Of a stretch of 64,000 bases of DNA, positions 34,460 to 45,984 are shown one piece after another. The stretch's first letter is position 1; each line of letters starts with the position of its first letter. Source of the stretch: Volvox africanus (lineage: Eukaryota; Chlorophyta; Chlorophyceae; Chlamydomonadales; Volvocaceae); the NCBI GenBank assembly GCA_030268105.1, contig BSDZ01000004.1, positions 5,746,001-5,810,000 of the forward strand, given 5' to 3'. A program made the position numbers and the translations under genes. Below the pieces are notes generated by a model, which made no database searches, was not told the DNA's origin, and saw only the letters and a program-made list of their open reading frames with translations.

Positions 34460-37400
34460 CTAGTCGTCCTTAGCCTTTAAGACAGCACGCGATCGCTTCC
34501 TTGCGGGCGGAGGGGGCACCCTCGTACACACGTGTACAACAAGCACTATGAGCGCCGCCGCACCCAGCCCCGTCGCCGTCAACACGCCGTATGCCGCCGC
34601 ATTAGCGGCTTCTAGTGGTGACATGCAACCACCCCCGCCCCCAAGCGCTGAAACGCCGCCGCCGCCGCCATCGCTGCCCGGATTGCTCCCAGCGAGGATC
34701 GATCTGGGGACTAAGTATTGACGCCCGAACTCGTCCAGGGAGGTCGTATACTCCACCCATTCGGCGGCTCGCTCCAGGGAAGATCTTGACCCAAGGGTCG
34801 CCCGGAGCTGTCTCGATAGCAGTTGCATTGACTGAGTAAAGCTACGGCACCACGATGGGCGGGGCAACAAAAGGGTTGGGGTGAGTTCAGATGACTGAGG
34901 CTGACGCTCCACAAGGAAGACTACAAATATAGAAAACATAATGAAATTTAAAATAATGAAATGCAGGCTGGTCCGTGGGGTATAGGGTGGGTGCTGCGTA
35001 TTGGGGCCACTTCGAGGAAGGGAAGGGGGAGGGAGGGAGGGAGGGAGCACTTGGCCGCTTTGTACCACGTCAACGCCAAATCTTGGACTTCCCCAAGCGC
35101 CTGCGACTGTACGAATACATACACAGTGACACACACACACGCGCGCGCGCTTGCCCTTTTTCCAGGCCAAATTAGCAAACCACCAGCTACAGACACCCTG
35201 CACCTGTACACGTTGCTCATGCGCTCAATGGCGACGCTGACGCGGTACGACGCCGCCCCTCCCTCGAGCTCCTGCCGACTAAGCCGCTGCCCCGCCCCCA
35301 GAGCCGCCAGCCTCGCGACCAGATCCTCCTGAGCGGCGTTGAGGGGCACAGCGATGACGGGCTTGCCCGCATAGACCGCCGTGTAGATAGCCTCGTGTGC
35401 AGGGAGGGAGGGAGGGAGGGAGGGAGGGAGGGAAAGTTTAATCAAGCCAACAATCAGCGAAACCAAACCAGGAGAATGTCTATCCAGGGCGAGGGGGGAG
35501 CGCATGTGGGAGGGCTGTCAAGAGATGGTGAATCTCAGAAAAATTTGGATGTCACAACTCATCAAAGGGGGGTTAAGATTCTGAAAACGTTCAAAACGCG
35601 GTGTTTACTCAGTGCGAGACGCGAGGACCTCATACGGCACCCCGGGTCTGACTTGATGAACATATACCGAGGAAGCTTGGGACTGCAAAGCCCCTACTGT
35701 ACTCACATCCAAGGTGCTCTAAAACCACAGGCACTCGACGTACAGTAAGCCAGACGGTAAATTCAACCATATGTCACTCCACTCCACCCCACCCCACCCC
35801 ACCCCACCCCACCCCACCCCACCCCACCCCACCCCACCCCACCCCACCCCACCCCACCCCACCCCATCCATACACATATATCGTGTTTAGGCACGACTGT
35901 TATGGCACGACTAATATGCCCCTGGAGTTCCAGGTTCTACCCCGACTGAGAGCGGGCCAAAGACCCTAACGTTAAGGGCAGGGTGCCCCCATGTCGATGG
36001 ACGGTGACGACCCCAATTAAAGTGACCTGCGAGCTGACCAGTAGCGGAGTTGACGCCTTAGTTGATTCGGCAGATTCCGCTGGATGCTGGTGGTGGGTGC
36101 TGAACCTGGGAAAACCACTGATTTCGGAGAAGTCGGCATGGGAGACTGGATGAGGGTGCCCCGAAACACCGGGGAAGGTAGGGACTGCCAGGTTAGTGGC
36201 CACGGGTGATGTACCCCCCTATCCTACACACAAACATATACATGCACAATGCACGTAACATACACACATAGACACACAGAGGGGTTGATGAGTTAACGGA
36301 CGTCCCCCACTCTAGCCGATGGATCGAGTAGTGACAATAACAAAGTGACCGTGGATTGCGTCGTTTATCCGCTAGATTCCTCTGGACGACGACCCTGGTG
36401 TCGAACGCTAATTAACCAAACCCATACATGTCGGGAAGTCGATTGAGGTGTATGGATTTATGGAAGGGCGTCCGTCCCTATAGCACGGCCGGGAGAAGCA
36501 AAGCTCCGTCCCCAGGTCCCGTCCGGTCCGGTCCGGTCCGGTCGGGTTAGGGGGCTGCTGCTGCTGAATACAAACCTGTAACCCTCACACATACGGGGAA
36601 ACCTCCGGAAAGCTCTCCAAGACTAAGACCAGGCATACCTGCACGCTTCCCGCCGTGATGAGCGACACCACGTGGGGCAGCACCATCAGCTCCCGAAGCG
36701 GTACACTTGGGACCATCAGCACGTGGCGGGCGTGTCGCAATGGCAAATAGAGCTGAGCGGGAACGGGTTGGGTGAAAAGGCAGTGTGTATTTACTCAGTG
36801 TACGAGTCGTAAAATAACGGGGGGAGGGGTTGGTGGGAGGACCGTAAAAGCCTGTTAACTTAGGGTTTAGAGTAGAGTAACAGGGGGGTGGGCTAGCTGG
36901 ATGAGGGGAGAGGGTTCAGGTGCGCCAAGGGTGATGAAACGAAAACGTCAGCTGCAGGCCATAACTGCAGAGGGGAGGTGGAAACATCAGAGCAGCTAGG
37001 TAGGGAAGGTGGCCACAAACCAAGCTGAGGTAGATATGGTTCAGTGCTAGTGTGGGTTTGGCAGAGGGGGGTTTCCGGTTGGGTTTTGAGGAAATGGGGA
37101 AGATGGGGGAGGACGGATGAACGAATGCAGGTGCTGGTGCGGAAGAAAACAAGGACTAATTTTAAGGTCAGCTGACGGCTGGTGTCGTCCAAAGGAGGCA
37201 ATGTACAAACAGCAGGGACGTAAACAGGGACGTAGACAGGGACGTAGACAGGGACGTAGACAGGGACGTAGACAGGAACGTAGACAAGAACGTAGACAGG
37301 GACGCCGCCAAAGCCGTAAACAGACGCAGAAAGAAGAGCGACAGGAACCGTAATGATGTGTGTTATCGGCCATGTTGCTGGCGGTACTGCGAAAATAAGT

Positions 37401-40223
37401 GCGAGCGGGAGCCAATATCTGACAGCTGGCGCTGCTGCTGTAATGCAAATCATCAAGGGAGGGCGGGGGGTCAGCAAAGGAAGCGCAATTTACCCTTCCC
37501 CTTTTCGTCCCCCTATTCAGTCTACCAGCTTGTCTTTGCTCCGCAATCCTTAAGAGGGACTCCCACCGCCGTTTCCGGCGCCGTACATTCACCTGTTTAA
37601 CGCGGGCAATGTCAGCCTCCGATGCCTGCCACACAATACGCTGCTTGAGATCGATAACGGCCTCCGCGATGGCGAGTAAGGCACGCAGGGGCAGCCTGAG
37701 AGGGAAGGCGGAGGAGGGGGGACGGGGGCCAGGGAGATGATGGTTCAGGATTCCATAATTGAAAGGTGGGATGGATTTGGATGGATTGGAAATCGGAGGG
37801 TGAAGGGACAGCGCTCCGAAACTCTGTTAGCATGGGGTAAGGAGTGTCAATTTGCATCTTCGGGTTAGGAAACGGGGCGGGGCGGAAGCCAGTGAAGCTA
37901 ACAAAGAAAGCTAACAAAGGAAGACGGGAAGACATGTGGGAAAGACGAACGCCAGCTCCCCTCGCTCTCCCCTCTTACACCTCTCTCCCGTTTACACACA
38001 CATACACACATACACACACATGTACACAACCCGCACCTGTAATCCGGTGGAAAACAAATGATCACAATACCCGTCCCCGCTCCCGCTACGTGCGCCGCCA
38101 ACTCCGGGGGTTGGAGGAGCGGCAGACGTGCAGTCCCGCTGCCCGTCGTCTCCCCGGCCTCTGTCGGCGTCGTTCCCTCCGCTCCCGCTCCTGCAGCTGG
38201 CGCCGGCATTGTTGGCGGTGGCGCTGGTTGCGCCCTGAGGGGCCCTATCAATTTGACGGAGGGGGGGAGTGGCTGCGGCTCCAGAAGTCCCCAGTCACCC
38301 CCCGTGATGACTACCTGTGGTTAGGGCGAGGGAGAGTGTGGAGGCGGGGCGGAGGTATCGTATATTGTATTTTCGAGTTCATGATTTCGGCGGGAATGTG
38401 AGGAAAATGAATATCTCCTGTGAAGAGGTGCAAGGGGGCCGAGGGGTACTTCTTGTTGTTAAGAAATTGAACTAATGGAAAATGCCGTAGCATAGATCAG
38501 CTCAGTGCCAGCGGGTAGCTGCGGTTTTCTCAGCGTCTCCTTGGGGCCAATTAACGGTAGACTGCCGGTAAGGCGACCACCAGTGTTCGCACAGAAAGGC
38601 TTTTTCGAGCACTGGTTTTGTTGCTTGCTCTCTCGCCACACCTTTCCTGGCTCCACCATATGCTCCCTCAAGCTTGTGACACATATACATATACACACGA
38701 CTTAACCTAAACCTCCTGAGGCTCAGGTACTGAAGAACACACATACACACACAAATGCACAGGCGGCAACCACCCTTAACTCGCACTTACCTGGCCCCTA
38801 AGGTGGCAGGCAGGTTTCCCGCTGGCAACACCGCCGCGTCCCCGCGTCTGCTCGCCCTCGCCGCCTTCACTGCCTGGCACCAGCGGCGCCGGCAGCGCCC
38901 ACAACCGGTGACGCTGCCTGAACGCCGCCAGCCGCGGCTCGTAAACCCTCTTGTACCACAACTGTAGCCGGTGGTACTGCAACACATTACGAATCCGCTG
39001 AAAAAAACTCATGCCGCCGCCCCCAAGGCGGGTGCCGTATGCTGCCACATGACTGGTGGGGAGGCCTTGACCCAGCAAGATGCCCCACAAGAGGCTGGTG
39101 GCAGCACCATCGTCATACGCGGCACGGCGCTGAATCTGCGGGATGCGGGCGTGGAGGGTGGAAAAAGAAGGGAAGGGAACGGAAAGGGAAGGAAATGATT
39201 GGGTTGAGCTACGCGTTAACAAATTTTCTGAATGCAGTGGAAAGATTCATAGGAAGAAGTATACGAAAATGCCAACATGGGAGTTCGGAAGGCGGGCAGG
39301 CGAGCAGGAAAGCCTATGACGCGCCATCTTGGGCGGACTTGAGGTATGATGACTACCTCATGTCCCGAGAAGGGCCAAAAACATAGGAGCGAGAATGGGT
39401 AATGTCATCCCGATGTGTATATGCTATTGAAATATAAGAGCTCTACAAATTAAAATACAAAAACTGTAAGTGGGAAAATGATAACATTAAGTGAAAATTG
39501 CAAACGGATCCTGAAATGGAGTATTTATTTATAGTGTTGGATAAAAAGGAACAGATCGTCACCAGGGGTTTGCACGTGGTCCCCCACCGTACTACTGATC
39601 TGGCCAAATGGTGCTTACGTGCCCAGTGCTGATGGGATAGGCGGTTTTCACCATAATATGAACGATCCATGCATATTAAGTTTAATTTACATATTTATCC
39701 ATATTTCGGCATAACGTAACCCTCCCACCTTGAGCTTGTCCGCCAGGAAGGTCGAGCAGGGGTCAGTCGCGACTCCCAGGATAGCGGTGTATTCCCGTTT
39801 GGATAGCGAGCCAATCAGCGTGCGATTAGTAAGCAAGCTGGCACAGTTCGCCAGGTGGAAGCCAAGAACGCCCGTAAGTTCATGTGTTGCTCCACGGCTA
39901 TCCACCTGGTACTCCTCGAAGGCAATGCTAGGGTAAGTTACCAGGGCCAGAGATCCCACGCGGCATTCTTCGCGCCCCAGTTCATCTGGCTCGCTGATTG
40001 CCGGCTGGCGGAAGTCCTTCGCAAACGGCTCTGGTGCAAGCACCACTGTCTCGTATCCGCGTACTGCCACAAGATACTCCGTGAGTGCCCATAGGTCAAG
40101 AGCTTGTTCACGATGGACGCTGGTGAACACCAGCAAAGAAGGTCTTAGGTCGCCCGCGTTGACATGGACAAATATTGAGAGTAGTAAGAGTTCCAATAGG
40201 AAAATAATATGCATCGAATCCAT
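34460..40223 (-). CDS. UDP-glycosyltransferase-like membrane protein (GT1 fold)
   Basis: Exons 40223-39729, 39135-38791, 38314-38037, 37695-37593, 36752-36639, 35391-35204 and 34841-34460 join in phase (1905 nt). At least one more in-phase exon probably lies between 38791 and 38314, around 38690-38480 (reads PLIGPKETLRKPQLPAG). The start MDSMHIIFLLELLLLSIFV is a signal peptide. The middle has PQPLPPSVKLIGPL, as seen before the donor-sugar domain of GT1 enzymes. The C-terminal half has VLMVPSVPLRELMVLPHVVS then AIYTAVYAGKPVIAVPLNAA and ALGAGQRL, the region of the UGT signature, but without the usual HGG-S core. A final TM helix (GVLTATGLGAAALIVLVVHV) and a short basic tail suggest an ER/Golgi membrane enzyme, like animal-type UGTs. 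The acceptor of exon 35391 is weak. Confidence 0.72.
35395..35432 (+). repeat. (GGGA)n microsatellite
   Basis: Seven to eight GGGA units beside the acceptor of the glycosyltransferase exon 35391; on the coding strand this is the CT-rich tract. Confidence 0.9.
35779..35868 (+). repeat. (CACCC)n array
   Basis: About seventeen near-perfect CACCC/ACCCC units in an intron of the glycosyltransferase gene. Confidence 0.95.
36519..36545 (+). repeat. (CCGGT)n microsatellite
   Basis: Five CCGGT units within a glycosyltransferase intron. Confidence 0.85.
37213..37325 (+). repeat. 12-bp minisatellite (cagggacgtaga)n
   Basis: About nine copies, the later ones diverged (caggaacgtaga, caagaacgtaga), in an intron of the glycosyltransferase gene. 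Because the unit is a multiple of three, it yields spurious repetitive open frames on both strands. Confidence 0.93.
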
Positions 40224-41945
40224 ATTAATTATAACGCCTCTTCTGTGTCCATGGAACCTCAACGGAACCGCTTCCGTAACATTAACGTTGCAGCTGACAT
40301 TGCGATTGCGAGCGTTCACAACGCTGATGTAAAATATGCTCCTACTGAGCACTAATGAGAAGCATTCACACGATAAATAAACTGGTTGAATGCAATTCAT
40401 CTCCGTCGATCAAACGGTAGTTACTGTGTACGGCACGGGCCCCGTGGATCAAGGCATAAGAACTTCACCGAACTGAAACCCTACTGTTCAGGTAATCAAG
40501 TGCACTATTTACTTTTTCCATCACGATACATCGCTTTCATGGCCGGCTCCGTCCTCTCACAGCCTACGCATGAGGTGTGCAAGTCCTCATTTGGCGCTGC
40601 GCTCTCCCTTTGTACCCCCTCTTTAAAGGCCCTGCGCCCCCCTTTTCTGGCAACTGTACTACTAGTTGTGTTAGTGAACACGCACAGCCCACCCACCTGA
40701 GTTTTCTCCCACACGTCTCCAGGCAACATCGCCGACGATTCAGGGGGTTGTTTTGGTAGTCACCTGCACCTGCCAGCACCACCGTTGCCGCTATCGCTGA
40801 TATCCGGCCATTTGCAATGCCACTAGGCGGAGGGATAATTAGGAGAATCATCACGTCGGTTACCTGCGCCAGTATGAGTGATGAACTATGCGAACATGAT
40901 GCACACCTTCTTGAAAGATCTCACGCTAAGTATACGCTTTCGCATGAGTGACACATATTTCGATTATTTGATGGGAGCTTATGATGCCCGGCAGCTATGT
41001 TTTCTGGCAATGAGGGCCGTGGATGCTGACGTGCACGAAAGTGTCCTGTATATTATTCCTGCTTACAAGCAACATAGTTGCAAGTCCCGAACATGAGGCC
41101 CCCCCCGGTACTGGAGGGGAAAGCCGCAATGAGGATGTCCCAAGCGAGCCACAATACAAATCGCTGTTGACGCATGTCTACCGATGTGTTAATGTAAGTC
41201 GCTCCAAACCCAGGCGGAATCGAGCTGAACACTCCATATTCCGCTTCCGAGCTGGATGGCTGTCAAAACTGGGGGAGCAGCAGTCATGGACGCGCCAGCA
41301 GCCCCTACAAAAACTCAGCCACGCCTACCCGGAGAGTTTTTATGCGAACCCACACAATTGCTTCCGTCCATCTAACCTGTTGAAACCCTAACCCAAACCA
41401 TTCGATCGCGGGGACCGAAACAAACGAGTACATGCACATGGCTGCGCCCCAATGGCGATGGAGACCCCACCACCTGGCCCTGATCGCGGCAGTGCCTTGC
41501 ATACCCAAATCAAAATCACGGGACTTGCACTTACTGGCGATACAGGGGTCAAAGGCACGACTAGAAACTCGACCCTTCTTGACAGCGCAAGGATACTTCA
41601 GAACACCTGACGTTCCCCAGCACGGCCAGATCTTACTAAGCGCCACCCTGCGGCTCATCCACAGAACAACGCGACGCACAACTTCCTATTGTTGCGGCTG
41701 CAGCTGATGCTACTGAATGGCCTGAACGGGCCCGCACCGCCCCAAAACTGTTATTGTCCGCAGCAAGGTCAGGCGTTCGCGGCCGGAGGACAGCGGCCAT
41801 GTAGAGTGCACAATCTGCCTTAGGGCTCATGGCATCTTCGCACAGGCACACCGTTCCAGACTGGTCCTCTTGGCTGCTGCGATGACTGTAGGCGCTGATC
41901 CATTGCACACATCGTTCCACGCTCTGGCAAGTCGACACATGTGCT
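40224..41945. other. Intergenic region and transketolase 3' UTR
   Basis: No further gene recognised. The upper part (41068-41945) is most likely the transketolase 3' UTR. The lower part (40224-41060) would hold the glycosyltransferase 5' region. Confidence 0.5.
41063..41067 (-). terminator. TGTAA polyadenylation signal (transketolase)
   Basis: First TGTAA on the minus strand downstream of the transketolase stop, implying a 3' UTR of about 0.9 kb. TGTAA is the usual signal in Chlamydomonas relatives. Confidence 0.45.
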
Positions 41946-44900
41946 TTACGCAATGACAGCCTTGGCAGCCTCAACGACCTTAGGAGTCGTAATACCGTAC
42001 TTCTCGTACAGGACCGGGGCAGGGGCCGAAGCACCGAAGCCATCAATGCCGATGTGCTTGCCCTTAAGGCCAATGTACTTGGCCCAACCGAACGAGGAAC
42101 CAGCTTCAACGGATACACGGGCTTCAACCGCTTTGGGAAGCACGCTCTCCTTGTACTCAGGAGTCTGCTCCTCGAACAGCTCCCAGCAGGGGAACGAGAC
42201 CACACGGACCTTCTTGCCTGTGTAGGACAGAGTAATGAGCACGCGTGAGAACATTCGATTATACAAGTAGGAAAATGCTGAGACCCTAATGAGAAAGCTA
42301 ACTTGATACTTACCCTCCTTCTCCAGGATGTCAGCGGCCTCCGCGCATAGCTGCAGCTCTGAGCCAGTGCCCATGATAATAACGTCGGGAGTCCCCACAG
42401 AGTCACGGATGATGTAACCACCCTTGGCCACGCCCTCAACTGAGGTTCCCGGTAAGTTGGGCATGTTCTGACGCGACAGGGCAATAGTAGTTGGGCGGTT
42501 CCTACACATCATTTAGGGGGGCAGGAACAAGCTCAAGGGATAAAGTCATCATGCATATTAGAGAAGTAAATCAGGGACGATTAATAGGAGGCAATTCTCG
42601 GCTTTTGAAATGTCCGGCACAAATGCATTGCATAACAGAGGGAATTGAATTCAAACTCACCGGTTCTCAACGGCGACCTTGTATGCACCGGCCGTCTCGT
42701 TACCGCCTGCTGGACGCATCATCATCATGTTGGGCATGGCGCGGAACGACGCCAGGTGCTCCACCGGCTGGTGGGTTGGGCCGTCCTCACCCAAACCAAT
42801 CGAGTCGTGCGTCATGACGTAAATCACACCAGCCTCCGATAGTGCCGACATGCGCATCGCATTGCGCATATAGTCCGTGAAGATATAGAAGGTGGCGCAA
42901 TATGGGATCAGGCCCGAGCGGTGCAGCGCAATACCATTGCAGATGGCGCCCATGGCGTGCTCACGCACACCAAAGCGGAGATTGCGCTCAGCATAGGAGC
43001 CCTTCTGGAAGTCACCCGAAATCCTCATCAGGGTGAGGTTGGAGGGCGCCAGATCAGCTGAGCCACCAATCAGGCCGGGCAGCTCAGGGGCCAGAGCATT
43101 GATCATGGTCTGGCTGTGTTGGCGGGTGGCAAGCTGTTTGTCTTCAGGCTTGAAAGAGGGCAGGGCTTCAGCCCAGTTGTCAGGCAGTTTGCCGCTGGTC
43201 AGGGCCTCAAACTCAAGCCTGAATAGGGACAACAAAACGGAGTGAAAAGGTGCACAAGATAACAGATATGCACATGCACTCAGAAATAAGTTGCTCACCA
43301 CTCCTTGGGGTATTTGGCCTTGTACTCCTCGCAGGTTTGCTTCCACTCGTTCTCTGCCTCCTCACCACGCTTGATGGCTGCTCGGAAGACATCATACACG
43401 TCCTGCGGCACCTCAAACTCGGGGTACTCCCAGCCCAGGTTCTTGCGGGTCGCAGCCGTCTCCTCAGGGCCTAACGGGGCACCGTGCACATCGTGCGTGT
43501 CGGCCTTGTTGGGTGAGCCATAGCCGATTAGGGTCGAGACCTTAATCAAGGTGGGCTTGTCCTTTACCGCCTTGGCCTGTGTGAAATGGGTACAATATCA
43601 GACAAAAGCAAAAGCAGTCAAAAACTTGTCAAAAAATGGAACAGTTGCTTCAATGTACAAGAAGATAGATTAATACCGGCCTAGACGATGGGAGAACTCC
43701 GCGCACCTAGGCTCACCTGAGCAATGGCAGCACGCAGGCCGTCAATGTCAGTGTTGCCGTTGATTACATGGATCACGTGCCAGCCCAGGGCCTCATAGCG
43801 CTTGGCGACATCCTCAGTGAACGAAATGTCAGTGTGGCCATCAATGGAGATCTTGTTGTCATCGTACAGAGCAATAAGCTTGCCCAAGCCCCAGTGGCCG
43901 GCAAGCGAGCAGGCCTCATTGGAGATGCCCTCCATCATGCAGCCGTCACCAAGAATGCAGTACCTGGAAACATACGCGATATAAACCTTGGCACATCGGC
44001 ACTAAAATGGCTGTATGACACCATCCATGATTTGTGGGAAAATGTTGAATGGGCAAGATCACCACACCACGGGAGCCTAATTCCTCCCTTCTGGGTACCA
44101 GACCTGAGACTCACCTAATTATAAAAACTCCCATAGACGGGTTGCAAAGATCCCAAACGCTTCAATACTTACGGATTACGACAATGCAACCTTTTCAGCA
44201 TGAAGGGCCCACAGCTTAACCGCGCGCTGTGCACAATGCAGTGATGCTACCCCACCACTTAGGCCACATACACCACTCAAACAATTCGTGATCGTTGAAT
44301 GCTTCACGTGAAGGCGCGTAAGTGCCGAACAGCACGCCACCCATGCCTCTTAAGTTGTACACTAAAAAATAGTTAATGGACAAATATAGGGTGGACGACA
44401 AGCTACGCAAACCATGGTATGGACCTCAGGGGTATATCCCGGCAAATGTGTATCAAATGTGTTCTCGAATATGGACAACGACCATGTCACTTACGTGTAG
44501 TGATCCACAATAGGCTTAACGTCCGGCTTGTTGAAACGGGCCGCAAGATGAGCCTCAGCCACGGCCAGACCGACAGCGTTGCAAATACCCTGGCCCAGAG
44601 GACCTGCCAAGAAAGATAGCATACACGCACATGATGTGCTGTCAGAAAGAAGAAAATTGAACCCAGCCGTTCGAAAGTGAAAACTAAATCAAAAAGAGGT
44701 CAATTGCTAACGCATGCATGTTGAAGGGACAACAGGGAGAGGCATATTAATATTCGGAAAACTGCAGCGAGCAAGCAGCAAGCTGTGAAACAACAAAAAA
44801 TTCTACTAATATCACTTAAAATGACGGAAGTTAAGTGATCGCATAGAACGTTGACATCGCTGCGTTAGGACAAGCCCCTATATCTGCGATTTTCACGGCG

Positions 44901-45643
44901 GCGCATACGCGATGGGCCACCGCGCACATTCTGGGCGAGACAATAGGAACCTTAAGTTTGTATAAATCGTATAGGTTGTCATACCAAAGGTTGTAATCAT
45001 TAGCGACTAGAATGTTGAGGTGCCCCCGATGAAACGCACGCACCAGTGGTGACCTCAACACCAGCAGTCACAAAGTTCTCTGGATGGCCTGGTGTCAACG
45101 AGTCCCACTGACGGAACAGCTTGACTTGCTCCAGCTGCAGTCAGATGGAAAGGGCCAACCACATAAGTTATATGTTTGCCATGCAAACGGCAACTACACC
45201 GCCCGCCTGACAATTAAGAAACTGATCAGCGATCTCACCGGCACAGATTCGTAGCCGGTCAAATGCAGCATCGCATATTGGAACATCGAACCGTGGCCAG
45301 CGGAGAGCACGAAGCGGTCGCGGTTGAACCAGTAAGGGTCCTTTGGGTTATACTTCATGACCTCGTTCCAGAGAACGTAGCCCATCGGAGCGCAGCCCAT
45401 TGGCATGCCAGGGTGGCCTGACTTGGACTTGTTCACGGCGTCGATGGCCAGGAAGCGGATAGCATTGATGCACTTGTCCACAAGGTCGCGGGAGATTGTC
45501 GGCTTCGCGACTTTCACGGTCGCAGGAGCAGCCTGTGCAACCACAGCGTTCAGGGCGCGGCCGATCTTGGGAGCGACGCGGGGCAGGGCCTGGGCCTGCT
45601 TGCCCATTGCCGCGGGGGCACGCTGCTTCAGCATAGTCTGCAT
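41946..45643 (-). CDS. Plastid transketolase, 8 exons, complete
   Basis: Thiamine-diphosphate enzyme moving two-carbon units between ketose and aldose phosphates in the Calvin cycle and pentose phosphate pathway. Exons 45643-45239, 45134-45044, 44603-44495, 43963-43717, 43576-43299, 43218-42661, 42501-42314 and 42217-41946 sum to 2148 nt, 715 aa, with no frame problem. The first 45 or so residues ([18 protein letters not shown]...) are basic and Ala-rich, a chloroplast transit peptide. Then come [22 protein letters not shown], the ThDP-binding GDGCMMEG, the [18 protein letters not shown] loop, [44 protein letters not shown] and [11 protein letters not shown]. All conserved catalytic His and Glu segments are in place. 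It is convergent with nothing and divergent from the YGGT gene, sharing a 341-bp promoter region. A good candidate for a highly expressed housekeeping gene. Confidence 0.96.
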
Positions 45644-45984
45644 TTTGGCTGAGCGGCGAAAGTTACCTACTCCACACAGACCGTGAGTACCTGTAAAATT
45701 AAGGTACAGTGAAAAGTGCCTGAGATTTGGATTGAGCGGTCGAATGTTCTCTGCCAATTGTCACAAGTACGGACCCTATCTTCATCCGTACGCAGGGCCC
45801 TCTTTGGGTGCGCAATGCTGCAGCTCTACACCAACGATCATTGCGAAATTTAAAATCTTTCATGACTTTCTTGCTTTGAATTAATTGGGTGATTAACAGC
45901 CGTTCTGGTAGACGCATTCCTTTCGCGGCCTAACATTGAATTGTTTTTTAGGAAGCTATTACAAGGGAACTTAAATTGTTAGCC
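45644..45984. promoter_or_regulatory. Shared divergent promoter region
   Basis: 341 bp between the start codons of transketolase (-) and the YGGT-family gene (+). It must contain both 5' UTRs. No specific element was identified. Confidence 0.5.

Noticed and set aside
36893..37477. Minus-strand frame with VPVY repeats
   Set aside because: Translation of the 12-bp minisatellite within a glycosyltransferase intron; no family similarity.
41636..42484. 282-codon minus-strand frame overlapping the last two transketolase exons
   Set aside because: Alternative frame of transketolase; it has no start context or motifs, and the true frame is fully supported.
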